DNA of 64,000 nt from Streptomyces barkulensis. Lineage in GTDB: Bacteria; Actinomycetota; Actinomycetes; Streptomycetales; Streptomycetaceae. Positions 28,263 to 38,301 of this stretch are shown in pieces. Both the position numbers and the translations under genes were made by a program. The notes under the pieces are model-generated. The model did no database searches, was not told where the DNA came from, and saw only the letters and a list, made by a program, of their open reading frames with translations. The number at the start of each line of letters is the position of its first letter. Position 1 is the first letter of the stretch. The stretch covers positions 1-64,000 of the forward strand of contig NZ_PGSG01000041.1 of NCBI RefSeq assembly GCF_002843305.1. Direction: 5' to 3'.

Positions 28263-29453
28263 TCAGGAGCCACCGGGTCGGGACCCGCCGTTCCGGCCGC
28301 CCGGGTGGCGGTGGCGCAGGACCCAGAAGACGGCGCAGGAGGCGACCGCCCAGGCGGCCAGCACCAGATAGGGCTGTACGTGCAGGTAGCCCGGGAAGTA
28401 GACGGCCGTGTGCTGGGCGTTGACGGAGGCGCCGGGCGGAAGCCAGCGGCCGACGGTGCCCAGTGGTGAGGGCAGCAGGGGCCAGGACACCGCTCCCCCG
28501 GAGGAGGGGTTGCCGATGAGGACCATCAGGCCCCAGGTGGGGAGCATGGCCCAGCGGCCGATCAGGGCCTGGAACATGGTGAAGACCATGCCCGAGGTGA
28601 ACATGGTCAGGGCGAGGATCATCCAGGAGTGGACGAAGGGGAAGTCGACCGCGTCCAGCAGCCAGTCCACGGCCGCGGCGATGGCGAAGCCGCCCAGCAG
28701 CGAGTAGGCGGCCGTGAAGGCGATCCGCTCGGCGGGGTTCAGGTCCCTGGCGTGGACGCTCATCTGGATGGCCCCGATGAAGCCGGTGACCACCGCCGCG
28801 AGGGTGACGTAGAACAGGGCCAGGCCGCGCGGGTCGCCCGGGTCCAGCGGTTTGGCGTCCCGCACCGCCACCCGCAGTCCGGTCTCCTCGCCCACCGAGC
28901 GGGCGGCCTCGGTCAGCAGCTCGGCGACGGAGGCGCCCGAGGCGCTGGAGACCTCCAGCACCGGCCGCTCCCGGCCCGGGTCGCCGGGGATGCGCAGCAC
29001 GGCGAAGACCCTCTGCGACTCCAGGGCCTCGTCGGCCGCCGCGGCGGTGGGGTACTCGCGCAGTTCCAGGGAGGAGCGCAGGTCCTCGCCGATCGCGGCG
29101 GCGAACGCCTCGGCGCGCTCCCGGTGGACGGAGGCGTCCCCGGTGGCGCCGACGACCGCGACGGGGATGCGGCGCGGGGTGGGATCGGCCATGGCGTAGG
29201 TGTACGAGCCGGCGAAGAGCCCGGCCGCGGCGGCGATGAGCAGCGACAGCACGGCGGCGGGCAGGAAGGGCGAGTCCTTGAAGCGCCGCCGCCGTCCGGC
29301 GGCACCCCCGCTCCGGCGGCCCTGTCCGGTTTTCTCCCCGGCGCGGGCATCATGAGAACCGTGCGCGGTGCGCGAGTCGTCGGGACCGCCGGTGCCTTCG
29401 GTGCCTTCGGGACCGTCAGGGCCGTCGGAGAGGGGGTGGCGCCGGTCGCTCAT
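28263..29453 (-). CDS. Membrane protein, ABC-2-permease or DUF3533-like
   Basis: A 396-aa membrane protein. After a charged N terminus (about 60 residues) comes one membrane segment (FLPAAVLSLLIAAAAGLFAGS). A soluble domain of about 140 residues with mixed alpha/beta character follows, then five hydrophobic segments from GLALFYVTLAAVVTGFIGA to YLVLAAWAVASCAVFWVL. This one-plus-five layout with a large outside domain is that of the YhgE/Pip and DUF3533 export-permease relatives. No ATPase is encoded next to it. It is divergent from hrpA. Confidence 0.75.
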   Translation of the reverse strand: MSDRRHPLSDGPDGPEGTEGTGGPDDSRTAHGSHDARAGEKTGQGRRSGGAAGRRRRFKDSPFLPAAVLSLLIAAAAGLFAGSYTYAMADPTPRRIPVAVVGATGDASVHRERAEAFAAAIGEDLRSSLELREYPTAAAADEALESQRVFAVLRIPGDPGRERPVLEVSSASGASVAELLTEAARSVGEETGLRVAVRDAKPLDPGDPRGLALFYVTLAAVVTGFIGAIQMSVHARDLNPAERIAFTAAYSLLGGFAIAAAVDWLLDAVDFPFVHSWMILALTMFTSGMVFTMFQALIGRWAMLPTWGLMVLIGNPSSGGAVSWPLLPSPLGTVGRWLPPGASVNAQHTAVYFPGYLHVQPYLVLAAWAVASCAVFWVLRHRHPGGRNGGSRPGGS

Positions 29454-29559
29454 GCGCTCACCCTAGACAGTCATTCCGCCCATAACGCCGCACGCCGGTC
29501 GCAAGGAGCGGTGAATTGATTCGCCCGGCACTCGGTGCGGGTGCGATCCTGGAGCCCGT

Positions 29560-32500
29560 ATGTCCACTGTGTCTGATCCCAGCCTCCCCGCCGTCCTGGA
29601 GCGACTGCCCGAGCTGATGCTGCGCGACCAGCAGCGGCTCGGCCGCCGCCTGGAGGGCACCCGCCGCATCCGCAAGCCGGAGGCGCGGCGTGCCGTGCTC
29701 GCGGAGATCGCCGCCGAGGTCGAGCAGGCCGAGCTGCGCGTGGCCGCCCGGCGGGACGCCGTCCCCGCGATCGACTACCCCGAGCAGCTCCCCGTCAGCC
29801 AGAAGAAGGACGAGATCCTTCAGGCGATACGGGACAACCAGGTCGTGATCGTCGCGGGCGAGACCGGCTCCGGCAAGACCACCCAGATCCCCAAGATCTG
29901 CCTGGAGCTCGGGCGCGGGGTGAAGGGGCTGATCGGGCACACCCAGCCGCGCCGGATCGCGGCCCGCACGGTGGCCGAGCGCGTCGCCGAGGAGCTGCGC
30001 ACGCCACTGGGCGAGGCGGTGGGCTGGAAGGTCCGCTTCACCGACCAGGTGGGCGAGGACACCCTGGTCAAGCTGATGACGGACGGCATCCTGCTGGCCG
30101 AGATCCAGACCGACCGCGAGCTGCGCCGGTACGACACGATCATCATCGACGAGGCGCACGAGCGCAGCCTCAACATCGACTTCCTGCTGGGCTATCTCGC
30201 CCGGCTGCTGCCCCGCCGCCCGGATCTCAAGGTCGTCATCACCTCCGCGACGATCGACCCCGAGCGCTTCTCCCGCCACTTCGGCGACGCCCCGATCGTG
30301 GAGGTGTCCGGCCGTACGTACCCGGTGGAGGTCCGCTACCGGCCGCTGCTGGAGGAAGAGGGCGACAACCCCGACCGGGACCAGGTCACCGCGATCTGCG
30401 ACGCGGTCGACGAGCTCCAGGCCGAGGGACCGGGCGACATCCTGGTCTTCCTCTCCGGCGAACGGGAGATCCGCGACACCGCCGACGCGCTGAACAAGCG
30501 GAACCTGCGCCACGCGGCGAAGCCGCATACCGGGCACGAGACGGAGGTGCTGCCGCTGTACGCGCGGCTGTCGCACGCCGAGCAGCACCGGGTGTTCCAG
30601 CGGCATACCGGCCGGCGGATCGTGCTGGCCACCAACGTCGCCGAGACCTCGCTGACCGTCCCCGGCATCAAGTACGTCATCGACACCGGCACCGCCCGCA
30701 TCTCCCGCTACAGCCACCGCACCAAGGTCCAGCGGCTGCCGATCGAGCCGGTCTCGCAGGCCAGCGCCAACCAGCGCAAGGGCCGCTGCGGCCGCACCTC
30801 GGACGGCATCTGCGTCCGGCTGTACTCCGAGGAGGACTTCCTCTCCCGGCCGGAGTTCACCGACCCGGAGATCCTGCGCACCAACCTGGCCTCCGTCATC
30901 CTCCAGATGACCGCCGCGGGGCTGGGCGAGATCGAGCGCTTCCCCTTCATCGACCCGCCGGACCACCGCAGCATCAAGGCCGGTGTGCAGCTGCTGGAGG
31001 AACTGGGCGCGCTGGATCCGAAGCAGAAGGACCCGCGCAAGCGCCTGACGGAGACGGGCCGGAAGCTGGCGCAGTTCCCCGTCGACCCGCGGCTGGCGCG
31101 GATGGTGCTGGAGGCCGACCGCAACGGCTGCGTCCGCGAGGTCATGGTGATCGCCGCGGCGCTGTCCATCCAGGACCCGCGCGAGCGCCCCGCCGACAAG
31201 CAGCAGCAGGCCGACCAGCAGCACGCCCGGTTCCGCGACGAGAACAGCGACTTCCTCGCCCTGCTCAACCTGTGGCGTTATGTGCGCGAGCGGCAGAAGG
31301 AGCTGTCCTCCTCGGCCTTCCGCCGGATGTGCAGGTCCGAGTTCCTCAACTACCTGCGCATACGGGAGTGGCAGGACATCTACGTCCAGCTCCGCCAGGT
31401 CGCCAAGTCCATGGGCGTCCACATGAACGACCAGGAGGCGGACGCCGACCGCGTCCACCAGTCGCTGCTGGCGGGCCTGCTGTCGCACATCGGGCTCAAG
31501 GAGGTCAAGGAGAGCGGGAAGAGCTCCCCGGGCGAGGGCGGGCGGGAGAGCGCCAAGGGCAACGAGTACCTGGGCGCGCGCAGCGCGAAGTTCGCCGTCT
31601 TCCCCGGCTCCGCGCTGTTCAGGAAGCCGCCGCGCTGGATCATGTCGGCCGAGCTGGTGGAGACCTCGCGGCTGTGGGCGCGGGTGAACGCGAAGATCGA
31701 CCCGGACTGGATCGAGCCGCTCGCCGGCCATCTGGTCAAGCGCACCTACAGCGAGCCGCACTGGGAGCAGAAGCAGGCGGCGGTGATGGCCTACGAGAAG
31801 GTGACGCTGTACGGCGTGCCCGTCGTGGCCCGGCGCAAGGTGAACTACGGGCGCATCGACCCGGAGACCTGCCGCGAGCTGTTCATCCGCAACGCCCTGG
31901 TGGAGGGCGACTGGCGCACCCACCACCAGTTCTTCCACGACAACCGCAGGCTGCTGGGCGAGGTGGAGGAGCTGGAGCACCGGGCCCGCCGCCGCGACAT
32001 CCTCGTCGACGACGAGACGCTGTTCGACTTCTACGACCAGCGTGTGCCCGAACACGTCGTCTCCGGCGCGCACTTCGACTCCTGGTGGAAGCGCAGGCGC
32101 CAGGAGGAGCCGGACCTGCTCAGCTTCGAGAAGTCCATGCTCATCAACGAGCGGGCCGGGCAGGTCACCAAGGACGACTACCCCGACTCCTGGCACCAGG
32201 GCAGGCTGCGGTTCCGGGTGACGTACCAGTTCGAGCCGGGCGCGGACGCCGACGGCGTCACCGTCCACATCCCCCTCCAGGTGCTCAACCAGGTCTCCTC
32301 CGAGGGCTTCGACTGGCAGATCCCGGGGCTGCGCGCGGATCTGGTCACCGAGCTGATCCGTTCGCTGCCCAAGCCGGTCCGCCGCAACTACGTGCCCGCT
32401 CCCGACTTCGCCCGGCGCTTCCTGGAAACCGTCGCCGGGGAGGACGGCGGCGTCTCCCAGGAGACGCTGAACGAGCCGCTGACGGCCGTGCTGGCACGGG

Positions 32501-33624
32501 GGCTGACGCGGATGACGGGGGTGCGGGTGACCCCGGAGGACTTCGACCCGTCCAGGGTCCCCGACCATCTGAAGATCACCTTCCGGGTGGTGGACGAGCG
32601 GCGCCGCAAGGTCTCCGGCGATGCCGAGAGCAAGGACCTGGAGGAGCTGAGGGACGCCCTGCGCCCGCGCACCCGGGCCGCGCTGTCCAAGGCGTTCGAC
32701 TCAGCCCGGGACAAGGGCGGCGACGGCGCGGGCGGCGGTCTGGAGCAGCGCACCGGGCTGACCTCCTGGAGCATCGGGGCCCTGCCGCGCACCTTCGAGA
32801 CACGGCGGGCCGGCCAGCCGGTCAGGGCGTACCCGGCGCTGGTGGACGACGGTGCCTCGGTGTCGGTGAAGCTCTTCGACACCGAGGACGAGCAGCGCGA
32901 GGCGATGTGGCGCGGCACGCGCCGGCTCGTCCTGCTCAACCTCCCGTCCAATCCGGCCAAGTTCGCCCAGTCCAAGCTCACCAACCAGGACCGGCTCTCC
33001 CTCGCCGCCTCCCCGCACGGCAGCGTCCAGGCGCTGTTCGACGACTGCGTGACGGCCGCCGCCGACCGGCTGATCGCGGCGCACGGCGGCCCGGCCTGGG
33101 ACGAGGAGGGCTTCCGCAAGCTCTTCGACGCCGTGCGCGCCGACATCACCGACGCGACGGTGGCGACGGTGCGGCAGGTGCGCGAGGTGCTCGCCGCCCG
33201 GCAGTCGTGCGAGCGGCGGATGAAGTCGCCGCCGCTGTCGGTCAGTCCGACGCTGGCGCCGAACCTCGCGGATGTGCGGCAGCAGCTCACGGAGCTGGTC
33301 GGCCCGGGTTTCGTGACCGCCCACGGCGCCCGGCGTCTGCCGGACCTGCTGCGCTATCTGACGGCCGTGGACCGCCGCCTGCAGCAACTGCCCACCGGTG
33401 TCGACCGGGACCGCGCCCGGATGGCGAAGGTGAAGGAGATGCGGGACGAGTACGAGTGGCTGCTGGAGCAGTTCCCGAAGGGGCGGCCGGTGCCGCGGGA
33501 GGCCCGGGAGATCCGCTGGATGATCGAGGAGCTGCGGGTCAGCTACTTCGCGCACGCCCTGGGCACGGCTTACCCGGTCTCGGACAAGCGCATCGTGAAG
33601 GCGGTGGACGCGGCGGCGCCGTAG
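29560..33624 (+). CDS. hrpA: ATP-dependent RNA helicase HrpA
   Basis: A 1354-aa DEAH-box helicase, close to the length of E. coli HrpA. Walker A GETGSGKT is at 100-107, DEAH at 197-200, and SATI, TNVAETSLTVPG and QRKGRCGR follow. Helicase-associated, OB-fold and the long DUF3418 C-terminal region make up the rest. HrpA acts on mRNA and stalled or collided ribosomes in bacteria. The ATG start (MSTVSDPSLP) is the usual one. It is divergent from a membrane protein gene. A very long antisense frame opposite this gene is a codon-bias artefact. Confidence 0.95.
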   Translation: MSTVSDPSLPAVLERLPELMLRDQQRLGRRLEGTRRIRKPEARRAVLAEIAAEVEQAELRVAARRDAVPAIDYPEQLPVSQKKDEILQAIRDNQVVIVAGETGSGKTTQIPKICLELGRGVKGLIGHTQPRRIAARTVAERVAEELRTPLGEAVGWKVRFTDQVGEDTLVKLMTDGILLAEIQTDRELRRYDTIIIDEAHERSLNIDFLLGYLARLLPRRPDLKVVITSATIDPERFSRHFGDAPIVEVSGRTYPVEVRYRPLLEEEGDNPDRDQVTAICDAVDELQAEGPGDILVFLSGEREIRDTADALNKRNLRHAAKPHTGHETEVLPLYARLSHAEQHRVFQRHTGRRIVLATNVAETSLTVPGIKYVIDTGTARISRYSHRTKVQRLPIEPVSQASANQRKGRCGRTSDGICVRLYSEEDFLSRPEFTDPEILRTNLASVILQMTAAGLGEIERFPFIDPPDHRSIKAGVQLLEELGALDPKQKDPRKRLTETGRKLAQFPVDPRLARMVLEADRNGCVREVMVIAAALSIQDPRERPADKQQQADQQHARFRDENSDFLALLNLWRYVRERQKELSSSAFRRMCRSEFLNYLRIREWQDIYVQLRQVAKSMGVHMNDQEADADRVHQSLLAGLLSHIGLKEVKESGKSSPGEGGRESAKGNEYLGARSAKFAVFPGSALFRKPPRWIMSAELVETSRLWARVNAKIDPDWIEPLAGHLVKRTYSEPHWEQKQAAVMAYEKVTLYGVPVVARRKVNYGRIDPETCRELFIRNALVEGDWRTHHQFFHDNRRLLGEVEELEHRARRRDILVDDETLFDFYDQRVPEHVVSGAHFDSWWKRRRQEEPDLLSFEKSMLINERAGQVTKDDYPDSWHQGRLRFRVTYQFEPGADADGVTVHIPLQVLNQVSSEGFDWQIPGLRADLVTELIRSLPKPVRRNYVPAPDFARRFLETVAGEDGGVSQETLNEPLTAVLARGLTRMTGVRVTPEDFDPSRVPDHLKITFRVVDERRRKVSGDAESKDLEELRDALRPRTRAALSKAFDSARDKGGDGAGGGLEQRTGLTSWSIGALPRTFETRRAGQPVRAYPALVDDGASVSVKLFDTEDEQREAMWRGTRRLVLLNLPSNPAKFAQSKLTNQDRLSLAASPHGSVQALFDDCVTAAADRLIAAHGGPAWDEEGFRKLFDAVRADITDATVATVRQVREVLAARQSCERRMKSPPLSVSPTLAPNLADVRQQLTELVGPGFVTAHGARRLPDLLRYLTAVDRRLQQLPTGVDRDRARMAKVKEMRDEYEWLLEQFPKGRPVPREAREIRWMIEELRVSYFAHALGTAYPVSDKRIVKAVDAAAP

Positions 33625-33776
33625 CGGGACCGGTGGCGGGACCGGTGGCAGGAGCGGCTGCGGGCCGGGAGCGGGCAGGTAGCGGGCCGGGAACTGTGGG
33701 TGAGTTCGCTTTGTGTCCCTGAGCTGCTGTAGAGTCCTTCTCGCAGCTCGGGCAGCGCCCGGCGCTGCGGCTTCCA

Positions 33777-33851
33777 GGTCCTGTGGAGCAGTTTGGAGTG
33801 CTCGCCACCCTGTCAAGGTGGAGGCCGCGGGTTCAAATCCCGTCAGGACCG
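33777..33851 (+). tRNA. tRNA-Asp (anticodon GTC), copy 2
   Basis: Identical in all 75 nt to the gene at 27405-27479 but standing alone. TAGAGT at 33730-33735 is a likely -10 box; the same box precedes two of the Gly tRNAs further along. Confidence 0.95.
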
Positions 33852-33983
33852 CATCGAGTGGCCCGGATCCCCCGTGGATCCGGGCCACTGGCCGTTTTGC
33901 GCGCCCTCGGGCACTCCGGGCGTACGGGCCGTCTTGACGGCTCCTCAGGCCGCGGGTACCCCTGCTACAGGGAGGTGGGCGCG

Positions 33984-34265
33984 ATGCCGACGACTCCGGA
34001 GTATCCGCGGCACGAGACACGGGCCCTGCTGCGGGCCCATCTGTCCGCCGCGACGCGTTACGGCCACGCCACCCGGCACTGCCCGGTCTGCCACCGGCTG
34101 CAGCGGCTGGCGATGGAGCCCGCGGGCGAGCGCCCCGGGGGACCGCCCGCGATCGCCTCCTCCGTTCCGCGCCCGAAACCGCCCGTGCGGCCCGTGCGGC
34201 CCGCGCGGCCCGGAGAGGGCCCCGAACCGCCCGTGGAGGGCCGGCCGGGCCCAGGCGGCCCCTGA
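33984..34265 (+). CDS. Small CxxC protein, DUF6274-like
   Basis: A 93-aa protein with GGGAGGTG at good spacing before the ATG. The conserved-looking first half contains HETRALLRAHLSAATRYGHA followed by HCPVCHRLQRLAME, a CxxC pair that could hold a metal. The second half is Pro/Arg-rich and probably disordered. I assign DUF6274 from memory of the N-terminal block; function is unknown. It lies between a tRNA-Asp and bldC. Confidence 0.65.
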   Translation: MPTTPEYPRHETRALLRAHLSAATRYGHATRHCPVCHRLQRLAMEPAGERPGGPPAIASSVPRPKPPVRPVRPARPGEGPEPPVEGRPGPGGP

Positions 34266-34902
34266 GGCGGTTCTGACGGCCTCTCCGCCCGTACGCGCCG
34301 CGGCACCGCCTCCGCGGCCGGGCGACGGCCCGGCGGGGCACGAGTGGCCGGCCGGCGGCACACCGGCACCCGGCCGGAGGTCCGATTGCGGGGCGTCGTA
34401 CGCTTATTTCCCATTACCGTACGGTAGTTAGGGCGTGCAAGACCCGTGCGATGTGACGGGAGTCACCGAATCGGTTGATCAGAGGGGGGAATTTAACCCC
34501 TTCCTACATCGGGTAAATTTAATATGTGCCATTGCACTGCACCCGAGCGCTCCTCCCGGCACCTCCGCGCGCCCCCCACAAGGGGCCTCCCCACGCCCCT
34601 CGGAGGGCCCTTCGGGCACCCCGCGGCACACCCCGGCCTTGGCCGGCGCGGCGAACCGGGCGCGGGGCAGGCCCCGTTGACGCACGGCAAGGCCCCCCGG
34701 CCGGAACGGGATTCCGGCCGGGGGGCCTTGCCGGCACGACGCGACGCGCGAGCGCGAAGGAGTACACAAAATCGCGCTGGACCCGGCGGAGCCCAGCGCG
34801 ATCGACGTTCAGGCCGTGTGGGGGACACCGGCCCGAAAGGTGGTGCCGAGTCGGGCGGCGAAGCGGGATGGGGGCCCCGTCACGCCCGATTCACGGGGTT
34901 GT
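34266..34902. other. Intergenic region between the CxxC gene and bldC
   Basis: This is 637 bp with no supported gene. It holds a perfect 12-bp palindrome taccgtacggta (34415-34426) beside AT-rich, promoter-like DNA, a second AT-rich patch with an imperfect inverted repeat (34490-34520), and the hairpin at 34686-34732. The palindrome resembles a repressor operator, but no gene clearly starts downstream of it. A small RNA transcribed rightward from about 34440 and ending at the hairpin is possible. Confidence 0.4.
34686..34732. terminator. Very strong hairpin downstream of bldC
   Basis: A perfect 21-bp stem (ggcaaggccccccggccgga on the left arm) with a 5-nt loop. It lies 170 bp beyond the bldC stop and could end bldC transcripts or a rightward transcript. 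Confidence 0.7.
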
Positions 34903-35109
34903 TCAGCCCTCGCTGCGCTGCTGCGGAATGCCCGCGAGCAGGGCGCGCACCTCCGCCTCGCGGTAGCGGCGGTGCCCTCCGAGCGTGCGGATGGACGTGA
35001 GCTTGCCTGCCTTGGCCCAGCGCGTGACCGTCTTCGGGTCCACACGGAACATGGTGGCAACCTCAGCCGGGGTCAGCAGCGGCTCGGCATCAGGGGTGCG
35101 AGCGGTCAT
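34903..35109 (-). CDS. bldC: Developmental regulator BldC
   Basis: A 68-aa MerR-like DNA-binding protein that represses and activates developmental genes and prevents premature sporulation. The helix-turn-helix reads LLTPAEVATMFRVDPKTVTR and the wing contains RTLGGHRRYRE; there is no effector domain, as expected. As far as I recall, the sequence matches S. coelicolor BldC. BldC binds cooperatively to direct repeats. GAGGAGG precedes the ATG. Neighbours hrpA, valine dehydrogenase and DUF3073 agree with the known genomic context of bldC. Confidence 0.97.
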   Translation of the reverse strand: MTARTPDAEPLLTPAEVATMFRVDPKTVTRWAKAGKLTSIRTLGGHRRYREAEVRALLAGIPQQRSEG

Positions 35110-35682
35110 GAGCGGCCTCCTCGGGAGAACCGAACCATCACGGTTCTTTCCTCTAAATTCTGCACCTTGACCCGCGTTGCCCGAAATGGCGGACGCGGGC
35201 CGAGTCGGTTATAGGACGAACGGCTTGTCCTCGGCACTACAACTACACCATCTGTCCAGCCACGTCGGCCAAACCGACGGAATTGCCCTCTCAGGTGTCC
35301 AACCTCGACGGAAGCCGATGGACCGTGTCATAACGGACGGTCACACCATCGTGACGATCGGTTACAACGTGAGCGGACCTCCCCAGCCCCCTGGAAAGGA
35401 TCGCAATACCGATGGATCCGACCTTAGTTGGACGGATGAAGCCCCCTCCGGACTCCTTGTCCTATTTTGGCACGAGAGGTGTCCTTCAGGGCAAGGCCCC
35501 GGTAAGTGCGGTCGGTCACCTTGGTGAGCCCTTGACCCGAAGGCCGGGAACGGATCGGAAGGACCCGGTTCACGGTGCCCGGGACGCCCGCGGTGCCCGG
35601 CGGCCCGGCCCCGCCCGCGCGGAACACCCCGGCCGAAGCACCCGGCCGAAGCACCCCGATCGGAACCCCCGGCCGGAACGTC
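35110..35682. other. Region upstream of bldC
   Basis: This is 573 bp between bldC and the next minus-strand gene. A TATAAC box on the minus strand (35208-35213) lies about 100 bp before bldC and may be a -10 element. The segment around 35220-35470 is less GC-rich than usual and contains no frame with a convincing ribosome site or codon bias. I see no RNA gene. Confidence 0.4.
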
Positions 35683-36543
35683 TCAGCTGGCCATCCCGCG
35701 ATGCCGCACCGCCCGCCAGCGCTCGGTCAAACGCTCGTAGACGGCGCTCGCCCGCTCGCCGTCGCCCTCCCGCAGCGCCGCCAGTCCCTCCGCGGTGTCG
35801 GCCGCGGAGTGGTCCGAGGCGAGCTGCTCCTCCGGGATGGTATACACCAGTCCGCCGTAGTCCAGCTCCACCATCGAACGCGGATGGAACTCCTCCAGCC
35901 AGCGCCCCACGTCCACCAGCCCGTCGATCAGCGGGCTGTCCTCCAGCTCCTCGCGCAGCACCTTCAGCGCACGCGCCACCCGCCGCCGCGCCTGCACCAT
36001 CGGGGTGCGGTAGCGCAGGAGGACACCCTCCCCCGCGCCGCCGGTGCCGGCGTCCGCCCCCTTGCCGTACTCGCGCTCCTCGTCCGCGAAGAGCACGAAC
36101 CAGCGCACCGGGACGTGCCAGGTAGCCGAGCGGATCCACGGCCGGGCGTCCGGGTTCCGCTCCCGCCAGCGGTCGTAGTCCGCCGCGGCCTCGCGCCGCA
36201 CCACCGGCGGCACCGCCGCGTCCAGCACCGGCGCCGGCAGCTCGTCGCCGAGCCCGGCCAGCGCCTGCCAGCCCCGCAGCCTGGTCCGCCAGGGGCAGAC
36301 GCACAGCACCCCGTCCACCTCGGCCACGAAGGCGTCCGCGCTCTCGCGCACCGGCACCACCACGGGCGGCACCGGCAGCAGATCCGCCAGCGACCGGCGC
36401 AGCTCGTCCTGCGCCCCGGGCGGGCTCCCGCGGCGGGCGTAGCGGGCCCAGTGGGAGCGCTCCGGCTCGGGAAAGGCGGCCAGCGGCTCGTAGACCCGCA
36501 GGTAGGAGGCGTACGGGACGGCCACCGGAGTAGTGAGGGCCAA
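35683..36543 (-). CDS. Conserved hypothetical protein
   Basis: A 286-aa soluble protein of unknown function found beside bldC. It is rich in Arg, Glu and Trp ([20 protein letters not shown], then [18 protein letters not shown]). It contains no membrane segment, signal peptide or recognised motif. The tidy start ([15 protein letters not shown]) and codon use support a real gene. It is divergent from the valine dehydrogenase gene. Confidence 0.75.
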   Translation of the reverse strand: MALTTPVAVPYASYLRVYEPLAAFPEPERSHWARYARRGSPPGAQDELRRSLADLLPVPPVVVPVRESADAFVAEVDGVLCVCPWRTRLRGWQALAGLGDELPAPVLDAAVPPVVRREAAADYDRWRERNPDARPWIRSATWHVPVRWFVLFADEEREYGKGADAGTGGAGEGVLLRYRTPMVQARRRVARALKVLREELEDSPLIDGLVDVGRWLEEFHPRSMVELDYGGLVYTIPEEQLASDHSAADTAEGLAALREGDGERASAVYERLTERWRAVRHRGMAS

Positions 36544-36745
36544 GGGTTTCTTCCTCCCGGAGCAGCGGGCCGAGGGGCGGACAACGGCAGTTCAATACCC
36601 TGATCGTGGCACCGCAACTGCACACCCGTACTCCCGGGGGCCGTCAGGCCGTACCCTCATGCCAACCGGCCCGCTCCGCATCCCACCGCCACAAGCGGGA
36701 GAATGCTGGAAGGGCACCCTTCCGCGACATACAGGAGTCACCACC

Positions 36746-37918
36746 GTGACTGACGTACGTCCCGCCGTCAGCGTCGACGGACACCGAGACGGCTCAGAGA
36801 GCACCGTGAGCGCGCAGCGCACCACAGGTTCGGTCCTGCACACCCTGTTCCACTCCGAGCAGGGCGGCCACGAGCAGGTCGTCCTCTGCCAGGACCGGGC
36901 CACCGGCCTGAAGGCGGTCATCGCCATCCACTCCACGGCCCTGGGCCCGGCTCTGGGCGGCACCCGCTTCCATGCCTACGCCTCCGAGGAGAACCCGGAG
37001 GAGGCCGCCGTGAAGGACGCCCTCAACCTCGCCCGCGGCATGTCGTACAAGAACGCGCTCGCCGGGCTGGACCACGGCGGCGGCAAGGCCGTGATCATCG
37101 GCGACCCCGAGCAGCACAAGACCGAGGCCCTGCTGGAGGCCTACGGCCGCTTCGTCGACTCCCTCGGCGGCCGCTACGTCACCGCCTGCGACGTCGGCAC
37201 CTACGTCCAGGACATGGACGTGGTCTCGCGCGCCTCCCGCTGGGTGACCGGCCGCTCCCCCGAGAACGGCGGCGCCGGCGACTCCTCGGTGCTCACCGCC
37301 TTCGGCGTCTACCAGGGCATGCGTGCCAGCGCGAAGCACCTGTGGGGCGACACCTCGCTGCGCGGCCGCAGGGTCGGCGTCGCGGGCGTCGGCAAGGTCG
37401 GCCGCCACCTGGTGGGCCACCTGCTCGAGGAGGGCGCCGAGGTCCTGGTCACGGACGTGCGCACCGAGGCGGTCGAGCAGATCACGGCCGCGCACCCGGA
37501 GGTGGTGGCGGTCGCCGACACCGACACGCTGATCCGCACCGAGGGCCTGGACGTGTACGCGCCCTGCGCGCTCGGCGGCGCCCTCAGCGACGAGACCGTC
37601 GGCGTGCTGACCGCGAAGGTGGTCTGCGGCGCGGCCAACAACCAGCTCGCCCACCCGGGCGTCGAGAAGGACCTCGCCGACCGGGGCGTCCTCTACGCGC
37701 CCGACTACGTGGTGAACTCCGGCGGCGTGATCCAGGTCGCGGACGAGCTCCACGGCTTCGACTTCGCACGCGCGAAGGCGAAGGCCGAGAAGATCCACGA
37801 CACCACGCTGGCGATCTTCGAGCGCGCCGCGGCCGACGGCGTGCCGCCGGCGGTGGCGGCCGACCGCATCGCCGAGCAGCGGATGGCCGAGGCCCGCAGG
37901 TCCGGCGCCGCGAGCTGA
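36746..37918 (+). CDS. vdh: Valine (Leu/Glu/Phe/Val family) dehydrogenase
   Basis: A 390-aa NAD-dependent amino acid dehydrogenase that deaminates branched-chain amino acids to 2-oxo acids, feeding precursors for fatty acids and polyketides. The catalytic lysines are K102 (MSYKNA) and K114 ([10 protein letters not shown]), 12 residues apart as in leucine dehydrogenase. The dinucleotide fold starts at [14 protein letters not shown] lies 9 bp before the GTG at 36746; the frame is open further upstream, but nothing supports it. Strong hairpins follow. The position beside bldC matches the vdh locus of Streptomyces. Confidence 0.92.
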   Translation: MTDVRPAVSVDGHRDGSESTVSAQRTTGSVLHTLFHSEQGGHEQVVLCQDRATGLKAVIAIHSTALGPALGGTRFHAYASEENPEEAAVKDALNLARGMSYKNALAGLDHGGGKAVIIGDPEQHKTEALLEAYGRFVDSLGGRYVTACDVGTYVQDMDVVSRASRWVTGRSPENGGAGDSSVLTAFGVYQGMRASAKHLWGDTSLRGRRVGVAGVGKVGRHLVGHLLEEGAEVLVTDVRTEAVEQITAAHPEVVAVADTDTLIRTEGLDVYAPCALGGALSDETVGVLTAKVVCGAANNQLAHPGVEKDLADRGVLYAPDYVVNSGGVIQVADELHGFDFARAKAKAEKIHDTTLAIFERAAADGVPPAVAADRIAEQRMAEARRSGAAS

Positions 37919-37934
37919 CCCGGCGGCTTCATCA

Positions 37935-37961
37935 CCGGAACCGCCGGCCCGGCGGTTCCGG
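37935..37961 (+). terminator. Terminator 1 after valine dehydrogenase
   Basis: An 11-bp perfect stem (ccggaaccgcc and its complement) with a 5-nt loop begins 17 bp past the stop. Confidence 0.75.
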
Positions 37962-37964
37962 CTC

Positions 37965-38008
37965 GCTGGGTCAGGTGTGCGGGGCCGGCCCCGCACACCT
38001 GACCCAGC
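37965..38008. terminator. Terminator 2: 44-bp perfect palindrome
   Basis: Left arm gctgggtcaggtgtgcgggg pairs fully with the right arm around a ccgg centre, so the whole 44 bp is self-complementary. It follows terminator 1 directly and would form an exceptionally stable hairpin. Confidence 0.7.
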
Positions 38009-38301
38009 GTCCACCAGGACGTCACCCCCGGTGACGAACGGCGGGGGAGACATCCCTCACCACCCCTGGGCGGGTGACCGGACGGACAGAAGGTAAAATC
38101 GTCACTGACCAGCGGAGAAATGGTCACCAGGCAGGGCGGGCACCGGCCGTGTCGTGCGGGCGGCGTACCGTACGGCCACGGAAGCAGGTACCGTTGAAGC
38201 TCCACGGACGGTCTCTCGATCGAATCGAGGGTCCGCTCCGCATCGTGAACGCGTGTCAAGACTCTGGGGCCGTTGAGCCCCGTCGTTGAGGGGGTCGAGC
38301 C

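Noticed and set aside
29458..32568. Open frame of over 1000 codons antisense to hrpA
   Set aside because: High-GC third-position bias creates long antisense frames. The composition has no family match and hrpA on the other strand is unambiguous.
34415..34426. Palindrome as an integrase attachment site
   Set aside because: No integrase gene, no repeat of the sequence elsewhere in the window and no tRNA at the position.
35177..35527. Possible 116-codon gene upstream of bldC
   Set aside because: No ribosome site, no Streptomyces third-position bias and no recognisable motif.
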